In this document: piece after piece, positions 7,972-16,153 of the stretch
Numbering within the stretch: the stretch's first letter is position 1
Layout: each line of letters opens with the position of its first letter
NCBI GenBank assembly: GCA_900319465.1
Contig: ONOL01000028.1
Location: forward strand, 1 to 44,849
Source: an uncultured Eubacteriales bacterium
Lineage (GTDB): Bacteria; Bacillota; Clostridia; Oscillospirales; Oscillospiraceae
Direction: 5' to 3'
Length of the DNA stretch: 44,849 nt
Program-made: the position numbers and the translations under genes
The notes under the pieces: model-generated
Told to the model about the DNA's origin: nothing
What the model saw: the letters and a program-made list of their open reading frames with translations, nothing else
Database searches by the model: none

Positions 7972-9627
7972 TTATATCTCCGAGATAACGGGCAGGATCA
8001 TGGGGCTGCGGCGGGTGGTCTTGTACAGATACCCGGAGATGTTGCTTTTGATCTTGCTCTTGATGGTCGTCCAGTCGGAAATATGCTGAGCCGCGCAGGA
8101 GTCCACAGACTCCAGCGTCACACGCTTCAGCTCCTCCATCAGCTCCTCGGCCTCCTTGACGTAGATGAAGCCGCGGGTCACGATCTCGGGATTGCCGGCC
8201 AGCTTATGGTCATAGGACGAGAAGGGCAGCACGACGACGACCATGCCGTCCTCGGCGAGCTTATGCCGGTCGCGCATGACGACGCTGCCGACCTCGCCGA
8301 TGCTGCCGTCCACCAGCACGGCGCCGGAGGGCACGTTTTCCTCGGCGCGGATGGACTTCTTTGTCAGCTCGATGACGCGGCCGTTTTCCGCGATCACGAT
8401 ATTCCTCGGCTGCACGCCCATCATGCGGCCGAGCTCCGCGTGCTTCATGAGCATGCGGTACTCGCCGTGCACGGGGATGAAGTACTTCGGCCGGGTAAGG
8501 GCAAGGATCATCTTCTGCTCCTCCTGGCAGGCGTGGCCGGATACGTGCAGGTCGGTATTGCGGTCATAGATGACCTCGGCGCCCTTATGGAACAGCTCGT
8601 CGATGACGCGGCTGATCATATTCTCGTTGCCGGGGATCGCGGAGGCGGAGATGATGACCCGGTCGCCGGAATCCACCTGGATCTGCTTGTGCTCGGAAAA
8701 GGCCATCCGGTACAGCGCGGACATGGCCTCGCCCTGGCTGCCGGTCGAGAGGATGACGACCTTGCTGCGGGGCAGCTTGTTGATGTGGTCGAGATCCATC
8801 AGCACGCCCTCGGGGATGTTCATGTAACCCAGCACCATGGCGACGCGCAGGACGTTTTCCATGCTGCGCCCGGTGACCGCCACCTTGCGCCCGTACTTGA
8901 CCGCAACGTCGATGATCTGCTGCAGGCGGTGCACGTTGGAGGCGAAGGTCGTGATGATGATGCGCTTGTCACAGCCGAGGAAGAGCTTGTCAAAGCCCAC
9001 GCCGACGCGGCTTTCCGACTGGGAGTAGCCGGGACGCTCCACATTGGTGGAATCGCTCAGCAGCGCGAGCACGCCCTCGTTACCGAGCTGGCCAAGGCGC
9101 ACAAGGTCGATCATGCCGCCGGAGATAGGCGTCACGTCGATCTTGAAATCGCCCGTATGGACTACGGTGCCGATCGGGGTCGTGATGGCGAGCGCCACCG
9201 CGTCCGGGATCGAATGGTTGACGTGGATAAACTCCACAGTAAAATTGCCGAGGCGGAACACGGAGCCGGCCTTCTTGGTGAAGATCTGCGTATTGTACAG
9301 CAGATCGTGCTCCTCCAGCTTCAGCTCGACCAGCGCGGCGGTAAGCGGCGTGGTATAGATAGGGACGTCAAGTTCCTTGAGCACGTAAGGAACGGAACCG
9401 ATATGGTCCTCATGCCCGTGGGTCAGGATGAGGCCGCGGATGCGGGCGGCGTTGTTGCGCAGATACGTAATATCCGGCAGTACGACGTCCACCCCGTACA
9501 TATCTTCATCCGGAAAGCCCATCCCGCAGTCCACCACGATGATGTCGTTTCCGTACTCAAAGGCCGTCATATTCTTGCCGATCTCACCGAGACCGCCAAG
9601 AGGGATAATTTTCAGTTTTGAAATCAT
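7972..9627 (-). CDS. rnj: Ribonuclease J
   Basis: Metallo-beta-lactamase/beta-CASP ribonuclease with 5'-3' exo- and endonuclease activity in mRNA decay and rRNA maturation. The 551-residue length is typical. The zinc-binding motif is THGHEDH (His70, His72, Asp74, His75). Further metal ligands lie in HVNHSIPDA and HTGDFKID, and the beta-CASP domain carries the late SGHACQEEQ and PVHGEYRML motifs. The start at 9627 follows ATGGAGTAATCA with a good GGAG site. It sits about 120 bases downstream of recR on the same strand and is coupled to the ArsC-like gene. Whether it is J1 or J2 cannot be told from this window. Confidence 0.96.
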   Translation of the reverse strand: MISKLKIIPLGGLGEIGKNMTAFEYGNDIIVVDCGMGFPDEDMYGVDVVLPDITYLRNNAARIRGLILTHGHEDHIGSVPYVLKELDVPIYTTPLTAALVELKLEEHDLLYNTQIFTKKAGSVFRLGNFTVEFIHVNHSIPDAVALAITTPIGTVVHTGDFKIDVTPISGGMIDLVRLGQLGNEGVLALLSDSTNVERPGYSQSESRVGVGFDKLFLGCDKRIIITTFASNVHRLQQIIDVAVKYGRKVAVTGRSMENVLRVAMVLGYMNIPEGVLMDLDHINKLPRSKVVILSTGSQGEAMSALYRMAFSEHKQIQVDSGDRVIISASAIPGNENMISRVIDELFHKGAEVIYDRNTDLHVSGHACQEEQKMILALTRPKYFIPVHGEYRMLMKHAELGRMMGVQPRNIVIAENGRVIELTKKSIRAEENVPSGAVLVDGSIGEVGSVVMRDRHKLAEDGMVVVVLPFSSYDHKLAGNPEIVTRGFIYVKEAEELMEELKRVTLESVDSCAAQHISDWTTIKSKIKSNISGYLYKTTRRSPMILPVISEI

Positions 9628-9747
9628 TGATTACTCCATTTCTTTTCAAACAAATATGTAACCCTCGTGCGGCTGAAGAATCGTTTATCATTCAGTTTAT
9701 TGTAGCCATGTTGCGCGGGGATTATTCGGAGACGTCCAAGGCGGATC

Positions 9748-10347
9748 TCACATCTCCGTGCGCCCTTCGATGGCGCGGTTCAAGGTCGCGTCGTCGGCAA
9801 ATTCCAGGTTGGAGCCGACGGGGATGCCGTAGGCAAGCCGGGTGACGCGGATATTGAAGGGCTTAAGCAGCCGGGAGATATACATGGCCGTGGCCTCTCC
9901 CTCGGTGTCGGGGTTGGTGGCCATGATGACCTCCTCGACGTCGTCTGCGGCGACGCGCTGCAGCAGCTCCTTGATGCGGATATCGTCCGGGCCGACGTGG
10001 TTCATTGGGGAGAGCACGCCGTGCAGGACGTGATAGGTACCGTTATACTCGCGCCCGCGCTCGATGCTGAGCACGTCCCGGGGCTCGGAGACCACGCAGA
10101 TCGTGCCCTTGTCCCGCCTGTCGCTCTGGCAGATGGAGCAGGTCTCCCCTTCCGTCAGGTTCTGGCAGATGCTGCAGCGGTGCACGCTGCGCTTGGCGTC
10201 GGTGATGGCGCCGGCAAAGGAGAGAGCCTCCTCGTCCGACAGGGCAAGCACGTGGAAAGCCAGCCGCTGGGCGCTCTTGCGGCCGACGCCGGGCAGGGAC
10301 GCGAATTTGTCGATCAGATTTTCAAGAGAAGCAGGGAAAAAAGCCAT
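9748..10347 (-). CDS. recR: Recombination protein RecR
   Basis: Ring-forming DNA clamp that works with RecO and RecF in gap repair. Residues 1-50 carry the helix-hairpin-helix (LENLIDKFASLPGVGRKSAQR). The four-Cys zinc finger is CSICQNLTEGETCSIC, followed by the Toprim domain (ICVVSEPRDVLSIE) and the C-terminal ATNPDTEGEATAMYI and LAYGIPVGSNLE motifs. The start is the ATG at 10347 with GGAG just upstream; a longer frame upstream overlaps rpe and is not used. Length is 199 residues, the family norm. The recR ribosome binding site directly follows the rpe stop, so the two form an operon. Confidence 0.97.
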   Translation of the reverse strand: MAFFPASLENLIDKFASLPGVGRKSAQRLAFHVLALSDEEALSFAGAITDAKRSVHRCSICQNLTEGETCSICQSDRRDKGTICVVSEPRDVLSIERGREYNGTYHVLHGVLSPMNHVGPDDIRIKELLQRVAADDVEEVIMATNPDTEGEATAMYISRLLKPFNIRVTRLAYGIPVGSNLEFADDATLNRAIEGRTEM

Positions 10348-10360
10348 GGTTCTACTCCGT

Positions 10361-11014
10361 TCAAATAGTCCGAATGGTGCGGATCGCCGCGGCACGGTCC
10401 GTCTCGCCGAAAATGGCGCTGCCCGCCACAAGGACGTTCGCTCCCGCCTCGACACAGAGCTTCGCGGTTTCGCCGTTCACGCCGCCGTCCACCTCCAGCT
10501 CGCAGGCGGGGGAAACCACATCCAGCCGCTTGCGCAGGACGCGGAGCTTGTCCAGCATATCCGTCATAAAAGCCTGTCCGCCGAAGCCGGGCTCCACCGT
10601 CATCACCAGGATCAGATCCACAAGGCCCAGAAAAGGCTCCGCCGCCCCGGCGGGCGTGGCCGGCTTCAGGGTGATCCCGCACTTTTTCCCCTTTGCGCGG
10701 ATCTTTGCGAGCGCGGCGCAGATGTTCTCTTCCCTGTCCGCCTCCACATGGACGTTCACAAGATCCGCCCCGGCGTCGCAGAAGCGCTCCACGTAGCGGA
10801 TCGGCCGGTCGATCATCAGGTGCACGTCCAGAAACATATCCGTGCTCTCCCGCAGGGATTTGAGCACCGGCAGTCCCATGGAAATATTCGGTACAAACTC
10901 GCCGTCCATCACGTCATAATGGATATAGTCCGCTCCGCCCCGGCGAACATCCTCTACCTCTTCGCCAAGACGGGTAAAATCTGCCGCGAGTATGGACGGC
11001 GCAACCTTGATCAT
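10361..11014 (-). CDS. rpe: Ribulose-phosphate 3-epimerase
   Basis: Interconverts ribulose 5-phosphate and xylulose 5-phosphate in the pentose phosphate pathway. The TIM barrel shows APSILAADFTRL at the N-terminus, HYDVMDGEFVPNIS with the metal/catalytic Asp, DVHLMI, the TVEPGFGGQ phosphate-proximal loop and ELEVDGGVN near the C-terminus. The 217-residue length is standard. The start follows ATCGGAGGGG. It is the first gene of the rpe-recR unit, with its own promoter. Confidence 0.97.
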   Translation of the reverse strand: MIKVAPSILAADFTRLGEEVEDVRRGGADYIHYDVMDGEFVPNISMGLPVLKSLRESTDMFLDVHLMIDRPIRYVERFCDAGADLVNVHVEADREENICAALAKIRAKGKKCGITLKPATPAGAAEPFLGLVDLILVMTVEPGFGGQAFMTDMLDKLRVLRKRLDVVSPACELEVDGGVNGETAKLCVEAGANVLVAGSAIFGETDRAAAIRTIRTI

Positions 11015-11066
11015 GGCGCAGCCCCTCCGATCCTCTGATTTGTTTTATCCGCAATCTTGATGAAAT

Positions 11067-11095
11067 ATTATACTACAAATCAAGCGCAAATGCAA
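11067..11095 (-). promoter_or_regulatory. Promoter of rpe-recR
   Basis: TTGCAT at 11095-11090, a 17-base spacer and TATAAT at 11072-11067 on the minus strand, about 53 bases before the rpe start. Confidence 0.7.
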
Positions 11096-11122
11096 TATTT
11101 CACATTTTTGTATGAAACCGGC

Positions 11123-11152
11123 AAAAGCGGCTGAAAACCAGCCGCTTTTTTT
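11123..11152. terminator. Terminator after the prfC-cyclodeaminase unit
   Basis: Stem AAAAGCGGCTG / CAGCCGCTTTT with a five-base loop. A/T tracts flank both sides, so it can act in either direction. It lies just past the stop of the cyclodeaminase-family gene and before the rpe promoter. Confidence 0.85.
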
Positions 11153-11158
11153 GGAAGA

Positions 11159-11767
11159 TTATTCCGTTTTTCCAAGGATTCCGGCGTACAGCCCGCGGCA
11201 GGCGTCCAACGTGATCTCATTCTCCCGCTTTACGACGTAGCGATAGGTCTCGTCCGAATTCTGAGCCGCCAGATCCAGCAGATAGCGCATGGAGGCCTGC
11301 ACAGCCCCCATTGCCAGATCGGCGGCAGCGGCGGTGAAGCGCTTCGCCTCGGGGGAAGCGATCCCGGAAAGTTCATCCAGCAGCGTCAGAAGCTGGTTCA
11401 TCATGTTGACGATCTCGTTGGCGATGGCGGCGGCGGGCTCACGCGCGGCCTCGACCGTCACGGCGTCGCCTTCCCGCAGCGCTTTTCTCAGCGGGCCGCG
11501 GCACTTCACATCCTCATCGATCAGATGGACCATGTAGGAGCGAAGGATCTCGCCGTTTCGCTGCAGATACGCAAGCCTCTCGCCGTTATCGCTTTCGCCC
11601 GCGTTCGCTGTGAGGGCGGCGGCGCGGATCAGGTAAGAAGCCGCGACAGCGCCTGTAAGCGCGGCGCCGCTGCCGATATCCGTTCGGCTGTCGGCCTCGG
11701 AGAGCGCTTTGGTCAGCTCGTCGGGCAGCTTTTTGCGGAAGACCTCGATCGTGATCTTGTCAGCCAT
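11159..11767 (-). CDS. Cyclodeaminase/cyclohydrolase-family protein
   Basis: All-helical protein of 202 residues in the formiminotransferase-cyclodeaminase/FchA family, which in known members acts on 5-formimino- or 5,10-methenyl-tetrahydrofolate. The diagnostic N-terminal segment is present in altered form (DIGSGAALTGAVAASYL, where the family has a PGGGS-like stretch). NEIVNMMNQLLTLLDELSGIAS and the Ala-rich helices also fit. Without a formiminotransferase domain or histidine-degradation genes nearby, a free-standing one-carbon role is the best guess. AAAGGAG precedes the ATG at 11767, 13 bases after the prfC stop, so it is cotranscribed with prfC. Family call is good; reaction is uncertain. 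Confidence 0.75.
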   Translation of the reverse strand: MADKITIEVFRKKLPDELTKALSEADSRTDIGSGAALTGAVAASYLIRAAALTANAGESDNGERLAYLQRNGEILRSYMVHLIDEDVKCRGPLRKALREGDAVTVEAAREPAAAIANEIVNMMNQLLTLLDELSGIASPEAKRFTAAAADLAMGAVQASMRYLLDLAAQNSDETYRYVVKRENEITLDACRGLYAGILGKTE

Positions 11768-11780
11768 GGGAATTCTCCTT

Positions 11781-13373
11781 TTACTCGCGGTTGAATTCTC
11801 TCAGCTGCAGCCCTTCGTTCTTCTGCAGCGCCCAGTTGATGCACCACTGGGAGGTAAAGAGCAGCAGGTCGTTGCCGCGGAAATCCTGCACCCACTTGGT
11901 ATCGCTCGTGAGGTTGAGGGCGCGGATATCGACCCCCTCGCCGTCCACCCAGCGCACGAGCTCGTAGGGCATGGAGCGGCGGCGGATGTCCACGCCGTAC
12001 TCGGTCTTGAGCCGGTATTCCAGCACCTCGAACTGCAGCACGCCGACGACGCCCACGATGACCTCCTCGACACCGGTATGCGGCTCGTGGAAAATCTGGA
12101 TCGCGCCTTCCTGCGCGATCTGCAGGATGCCCTTCTCGAACTGCTTGCGCTTCATCGTGTCAATACGCTCGACGGCGGCGAAGTGCTCGGGCGCGAAGGT
12201 GGGGATGCCCTCAAAGGAGACGTTCATCCCCTTCTCGCAGATGGTATCGCCGATGGAGAAGATGCCCGGGTCGAACACGCCGATAATGTCCCCGGCATAA
12301 GCCTCGTCGATGATCGCGCGCTCCTGCGCCATAAGCTGCTGGGGCTGCGCCAGGCGCAGCGCCTTGCCGCCCTGTACGTGGAAATACTCCTTGTCCCGCT
12401 CAAAGCGGCCGGAGCAGATGCGCATAAAGGCGATGCGGTCCCGGTGGGCTTTGTTCATATTGGCCTGGATCTTGAATACGAAGGCCGAGAAGCGAGCGTC
12501 GAAGGGGTCGATCACCTCGTCCCCGGAGATGCGGGGCAGCGGCGGCATGGTCAGCTTCAGGAAGCTTTCCAAAAAGGGCTCCACGCCGAAATTGTTGAGC
12601 GCCGAGCCGAAGAACACCGGGCTCAGGCGGCCGCTGCGCACCTCGTCCAGATCGAATTCAAAGCCCGCGCCGTCCAGCAGCTCGATGTCGTCCGCGAGCG
12701 TCTGCCGCAGGCGGGAGCCGATCAGCTCGTCCAGCTTCTCCGTCTCGTCCAGCGTGCACTCGATGGCGCGGATGCGGCTGGTGCCGCGGTGGAACTCATT
12801 GAAGGCGAGAATGGCCTGCTTCTCGCGGTCGTACACGCCCTTGAAATCCTGCCCGCAGCCGATCGGCCAGTTCATGGGATAGGTGCCGATGCCGAACTCG
12901 TGCTCCAGCTCCTCCATCAGATCGTAGGGGCTTCTCGCCTCGCGGTCCAGCTTGTTGATAAAGGTGAAGATGGGGATATGCCGCATGGCGCAGATCTTGA
13001 AGAGCTTGCGCGTCTGCGGCTCGATGCCCTTGGCCGCGTCGATGACCATCACGGCGGAGTCCGCCGCCATCAGCGTGCGGTAGGTATCCTCCGAGAAATC
13101 CTGGTGGCCGGGGGTGTCCAGGATGTTGATGCAGTATCCCTCATACTCAAACTGCATCACCGAGGAGGTGATGGAAATGCCGCGCTGCTTCTCCAGCTCC
13201 ATCCAGTCAGACACCGCGTGGCGCGCCGTGGCCTTGCCCTTTACCGAGCCGGCCATCTGGATCGCCCCGCCGTAGAGCAGCAGCTTTTCCGTCAAGGTGG
13301 TTTTGCCGGCGTCCGGGTGCGAGATGATCGCAAAGGTGCGGCGCCGTTCGATTTCTTTTCTCATATCAGCCAT
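11781..13373 (-). CDS. prfC: Peptide chain release factor 3
   Basis: Translational GTPase that removes RF1/RF2 from the ribosome after termination. The P-loop is SHPDAGKTTLTEKLL. The switch region RGISITSSVMQF, DTPGHQDFSEDTYRTL (G3) and FINKLDRE (G4) follow, then the RF3-type C-terminal domains. The start is the ATG at 13373 with CGGAGAATCAAA upstream, giving 530 residues, the normal RF3 length. It has a long leader of roughly 115 bases from a recognisable promoter and is followed by the cyclodeaminase-family gene in the same unit. Confidence 0.96.
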   Translation of the reverse strand: MADMRKEIERRRTFAIISHPDAGKTTLTEKLLLYGGAIQMAGSVKGKATARHAVSDWMELEKQRGISITSSVMQFEYEGYCINILDTPGHQDFSEDTYRTLMAADSAVMVIDAAKGIEPQTRKLFKICAMRHIPIFTFINKLDREARSPYDLMEELEHEFGIGTYPMNWPIGCGQDFKGVYDREKQAILAFNEFHRGTSRIRAIECTLDETEKLDELIGSRLRQTLADDIELLDGAGFEFDLDEVRSGRLSPVFFGSALNNFGVEPFLESFLKLTMPPLPRISGDEVIDPFDARFSAFVFKIQANMNKAHRDRIAFMRICSGRFERDKEYFHVQGGKALRLAQPQQLMAQERAIIDEAYAGDIIGVFDPGIFSIGDTICEKGMNVSFEGIPTFAPEHFAAVERIDTMKRKQFEKGILQIAQEGAIQIFHEPHTGVEEVIVGVVGVLQFEVLEYRLKTEYGVDIRRRSMPYELVRWVDGEGVDIRALNLTSDTKWVQDFRGNDLLLFTSQWCINWALQKNEGLQLREFNRE

Positions 13374-13492
13374 TTTGATTCTCCGTTCCTGCACGTTATT
13401 TTACACTAATCCTGCGCTCAGGGCGGAGAAAAGCGGGGCTTTTTCATACAGACAGTTCCTTTAATTCAATCGTGTGATTCAAAAACCAAATC

Positions 13493-13521
13493 AGTTTACC
13501 ATACGGCAGAGGAAAAAGCAA
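13493..13521 (-). promoter_or_regulatory. Likely promoter of prfC
   Basis: TTGCTT at 13521-13516, a 17-base spacer and TAAACT at 13498-13493 on the minus strand. The transcript would have a leader of about 115 bases. Just upstream, at 13531-13554, lies a twofold direct repeat of CGCAAAATATTT between the lysozyme stop and this promoter. Confidence 0.55.
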
Positions 13522-13573
13522 AGCATTTCTCGCAAAATATTTCGCAAAATATTTGCCCAAAAAGCGAATGCCT

Positions 13574-14545
13574 TCAAAACATCACGTTCATATCGGCGCC
13601 GCAGCGGATGCCGTCCACGTTCCCGCGGTCGGTGAACTGCCAGATGCGGTAACTGCGCCCGAAGAAAGGCGGCATCCCGTCCGAAGTGTAGGACGCCATC
13701 CATAGCTCATAGCGGCTCAAGGCCTCCAGATCGAGCGAGGACATGAAGAAATACCGTCCGGAATAGACCCCGGCGCGATACCCCGCGTTTTCGATCCGCC
13801 GGCAGAAACTCTGTACGACGCGCGTCCGTTCGGCGGCGGATAGCCCGTCCGCTCTCCCGTCCGGGAACTCGCCGGACCTCTCCGTATCGCAGTAGACCGG
13901 CAGCGCCAGCGGCCGCCCGTTCAGGACCCGCAGCACCTCCTCCGCCTCCGCGGCGGCCTCCGCCTCGTTGACGGCGGTCGAATAAAAGTAGACGCCGATC
14001 CGCAGCCCCGCTCTCTGCGCGCCGTGCAGATACGCCTCACAGCGCAGATCGCCGTAGATGTTCCCGCTGGTCCATCCCCGGCCGCCGACGCGGATGATGG
14101 CAAATTCGATCCCCTGCGCCCTAACGCTCTCCCAGTCGATCTCCTCGTTGTAGGTGGACACGTCCACGCCCACCGCCTCGGCCTTGATGCCGTGTTCATC
14201 GAAGAAGCAGTATTTCCCGTCGATGAGCCGCAGCCCGGTGACCGGGCCGCCGCCCTGCAGGTAGTAGAGCTTGCCGTTTGCCGTGACCCAGCCCTCATCC
14301 CCCGTCATGGAGGGATCGTAGACCGGGATCACGGAAGGCGGCGGCGCCTCATCCGCCTGCGGGGCAGGCGTCACCGTTTCACACAAGGTCTCCGCGGCAG
14401 CCGCGGCTTCCGTGTCGGCGCTCTGACGCTGCGGCAGGATCCACAGCAGCGGCAGCAGCACCAAAGCGGAGACGGCCAGGATCAGCAGGACCAGCGCCGC
14501 CGACAGGCAGCCGCCCTTTCCTTTCGTTGTTTCTGTCTTGTTCAT
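13574..14545 (-). CDS. Membrane-anchored GH25 lysozyme (muramidase)
   Basis: Cell wall hydrolase of 323 residues. An uncleaved-looking N-terminal transmembrane segment (residues 14-36, AALVLLILAVSALVLLPLLW) is followed by an Ala/Pro-rich linker. One or two cell-wall-binding-like repeats come next (GWVTANGKLYYLQGG, then LIDGKYCFFDEHG). The GH25 barrel starts at about residue 125 with GVDVSTYNEEIDW and continues through FAIIRVGGRGW, RIGVYFYSTAVN, LPVYCDTE (the family's D-x-E catalytic region) and a C-terminal WQFTDRGNVDGI. It probably cleaves peptidoglycan beta-1,4 bonds outside the membrane. Its ATG overlaps the stop of the upstream GNAT gene (ATGA), so both are translationally coupled. Confidence 0.92.
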   Translation of the reverse strand: MNKTETTKGKGGCLSAALVLLILAVSALVLLPLLWILPQRQSADTEAAAAAETLCETVTPAPQADEAPPPSVIPVYDPSMTGDEGWVTANGKLYYLQGGGPVTGLRLIDGKYCFFDEHGIKAEAVGVDVSTYNEEIDWESVRAQGIEFAIIRVGGRGWTSGNIYGDLRCEAYLHGAQRAGLRIGVYFYSTAVNEAEAAAEAEEVLRVLNGRPLALPVYCDTERSGEFPDGRADGLSAAERTRVVQSFCRRIENAGYRAGVYSGRYFFMSSLDLEALSRYELWMASYTSDGMPPFFGRSYRIWQFTDRGNVDGIRCGADMNVMF

Positions 14546-15123
14546 GTCAGTTCGCGTTCATACAGGCGGACGCAGATCTCGCCCGTGTCCTCATAATATA
14601 CCTTCCTCTCCTCGCAGAAGAGGAAGCTGTGTTTTTGATAAAGCCTCTCCGCCGGCAGATTCCCTGTGACCACGTCCAGGCGGGCAAGGCGTTTTCCGTT
14701 TCTGCGCGCGGCGGCAAGCAGGCTCTCCACAAGCGCGCCGGACACACCCGTTCCCCTGAAATCCGGGTGCACGGCGAACAGGTGCACGGTGCTGACTTCC
14801 TCGGCCTCGGCAGAAATGCGCCAGGCAGCGTCTGCGTACATGGGGTCGTCCCGCGCGGTCAGCACGGCGGCGCCTGCGATCCGCTCCCCGCAAAGCGCGC
14901 AGACCACTTCCCCGGCCGCAAGATGCTCTGCCAGCTCCTCCCTGTCCGGGTAGACGCCGAAGTGCCAGCCTGGGCTGTATGCGCTCCCCTCCTGGGCGGC
15001 GCAGACCTCACCGTAAAAGCGCCAGAGTGCATCAAGCGCTCCGGGACGGCCTGTCTGAATCTCATAAAACACGAAATCACCCGCTTTTTCTTCCACTCTA
15101 TCAGCTTTTCTGCGCCGATGCAA
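14542..15123 (-). CDS. GNAT-family N-acetyltransferase
   Basis: Acetyl-CoA-dependent acetyltransferase of up to 193 residues. The core motif A is seen in VHLFAVHPDFRGTGVSGALV, preceded by IAGAAVLTARDD and followed by LDVVTGNLPAERLYQKHSF, the typical GNAT alpha4/beta5 region. The substrate cannot be predicted. The start is uncertain. The ATG at 15123 has a purine-rich site too far upstream (about 14 bases), so an in-frame GTG shortly downstream could be used. It is first in a two-gene unit with the GH25 lysozyme, with a 4-base overlap. Confidence 0.85.
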   Translation of the reverse strand: MHRRRKADRVEEKAGDFVFYEIQTGRPGALDALWRFYGEVCAAQEGSAYSPGWHFGVYPDREELAEHLAAGEVVCALCGERIAGAAVLTARDDPMYADAAWRISAEAEEVSTVHLFAVHPDFRGTGVSGALVESLLAAARRNGKRLARLDVVTGNLPAERLYQKHSFLFCEERKVYYEDTGEICVRLYERELT

Positions 15124-15140
15124 GGATAAAATGCCCCTCC

Positions 15141-15203
15141 CTTGCCTCCTCCCTTGCTCTCGCCGCTTGCTCTCGCCCGCTTGCTCTCGCTTGCTCTCGC
15201 CGC
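15141..15203. repeat. Degenerate tandem repeat CTTGCTCTCGCC
   Basis: About five imperfect units of CTTGCTCTCGC with spacings of 10-14 bases, strongly pyrimidine-rich on the plus strand. They lie between the divergent GNAT gene and the xpaC promoter. It is similar in style to the arrays at 3045-3162 and 36239-36434. Confidence 0.85.
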
Positions 15204-15212
15204 AATTCCATC

Positions 15213-15241
15213 TTGACGCTTTGAATGATTCGAGATAAAAT
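15213..15241 (+). promoter_or_regulatory. Promoter of the xpaC-telA-lemA-TPM operon
   Basis: TTGACG at 15213-15218, a 17-base spacer and TAAAAT at 15236-15241. Confidence 0.78.
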
Positions 15242-15296
15242 AAACTGATACATTACAGTTGGAATGATTGCATCATGATATATGGAGGTCAAGGCC

Positions 15297-16046
15297 GTGC
15301 CCAGATTCAACAAGAGGCGCTCCCGGGCGTCTTCGATTTACAGCTTTATCATTGCGTGGATCTTTTTCTCCGCCTTTTTCCCGCTCTATGAGGTCTGGGG
15401 GCTTCTGCTGTCGCTCGGCGCCTGTCTGGGCATCGCCTATCTGATCGGCCGCGCTTCCGCAAAAAAGGAAGTCGCGAAAGAGCAAAAGGAAGCAGAAGTC
15501 AAGGAAGCCCCGAAAAAAACCACCTATCAGCAGGTGCAGGAGCAGGTCAAGCAGGAGGCCGCCGCCAAGAAGAAGAGCTACGGGCCCAAGGTCGACCCCA
15601 TCGTCGAGGAAGGGAACAAGGCTCTCGCTGAGATGGGACGGCTGTATATGTCCATCAAGGACCCGCAGGTGCGCGGAAAAATCAACGAGATCATGCGCAT
15701 CACCGACAAGATCGTGCAGGACGCCATCACCGACCCGGCCGACATCCCGCAGATCAAGAAGTTCATGACCTATTACCTGCCTACCACCATCAAGCTTCTC
15801 AACGCTTACGACAGGATGAGCTCCCAGGGCATCGAAGGCGAGAATCTCGACAAGAGCATGAAAAACATCAACGAGATGCTCGACGACGCGATCGAAGCCT
15901 ATAAGAAAATGCTCGACTCCCTCTTTGCCAATCAGGCGCTGGACATCGAGACGGAGATCGACGTGATGAACACCATGCTCGCCCGCGAAGGGCTCTCCGG
16001 TGAGAAAGATTTCCAGGTCGCGGCAGGCGGTCAGGGCGGCCGCTGA
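15297..16046 (+). CDS. xpaC: XpaC-family membrane protein
   Basis: Member of the XpaC family (annotated as '5-bromo-4-chloroindolyl phosphate hydrolysis protein'; biochemical role unknown). The N-terminus has a basic segment (FNKRRSR), then two membrane helices (SFIIAWIFFSAFFPLYEVW and LLLSLGACLGIAYLIGR). A Lys/Glu-rich coiled-coil linker and a conserved helical domain with MGRLYMSIKDPQVRGKI and MTYYLPTTIKLLNAYDRM follow. I chose the GTG at 15297, because GGAGG lies six bases upstream; the in-frame ATG at 15282 overlaps that site itself. It is the first gene of the operon with telA, lemA and TPM, an association found in other Firmicutes. Confidence 0.88.
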   Translation: MPRFNKRRSRASSIYSFIIAWIFFSAFFPLYEVWGLLLSLGACLGIAYLIGRASAKKEVAKEQKEAEVKEAPKKTTYQQVQEQVKQEAAAKKKSYGPKVDPIVEEGNKALAEMGRLYMSIKDPQVRGKINEIMRITDKIVQDAITDPADIPQIKKFMTYYLPTTIKLLNAYDRMSSQGIEGENLDKSMKNINEMLDDAIEAYKKMLDSLFANQALDIETEIDVMNTMLAREGLSGEKDFQVAAGGQGGR

Positions 16047-16153
16047 AAGCCCGGAACTTTTCAATCAATCCGTACGTCAAACCAATAGTAATCAACCATA
16101 GAAAGAGCAGCGTCCCGTTTCTGACGCTTGATCCCAACGCCACCGCAGCCGCC

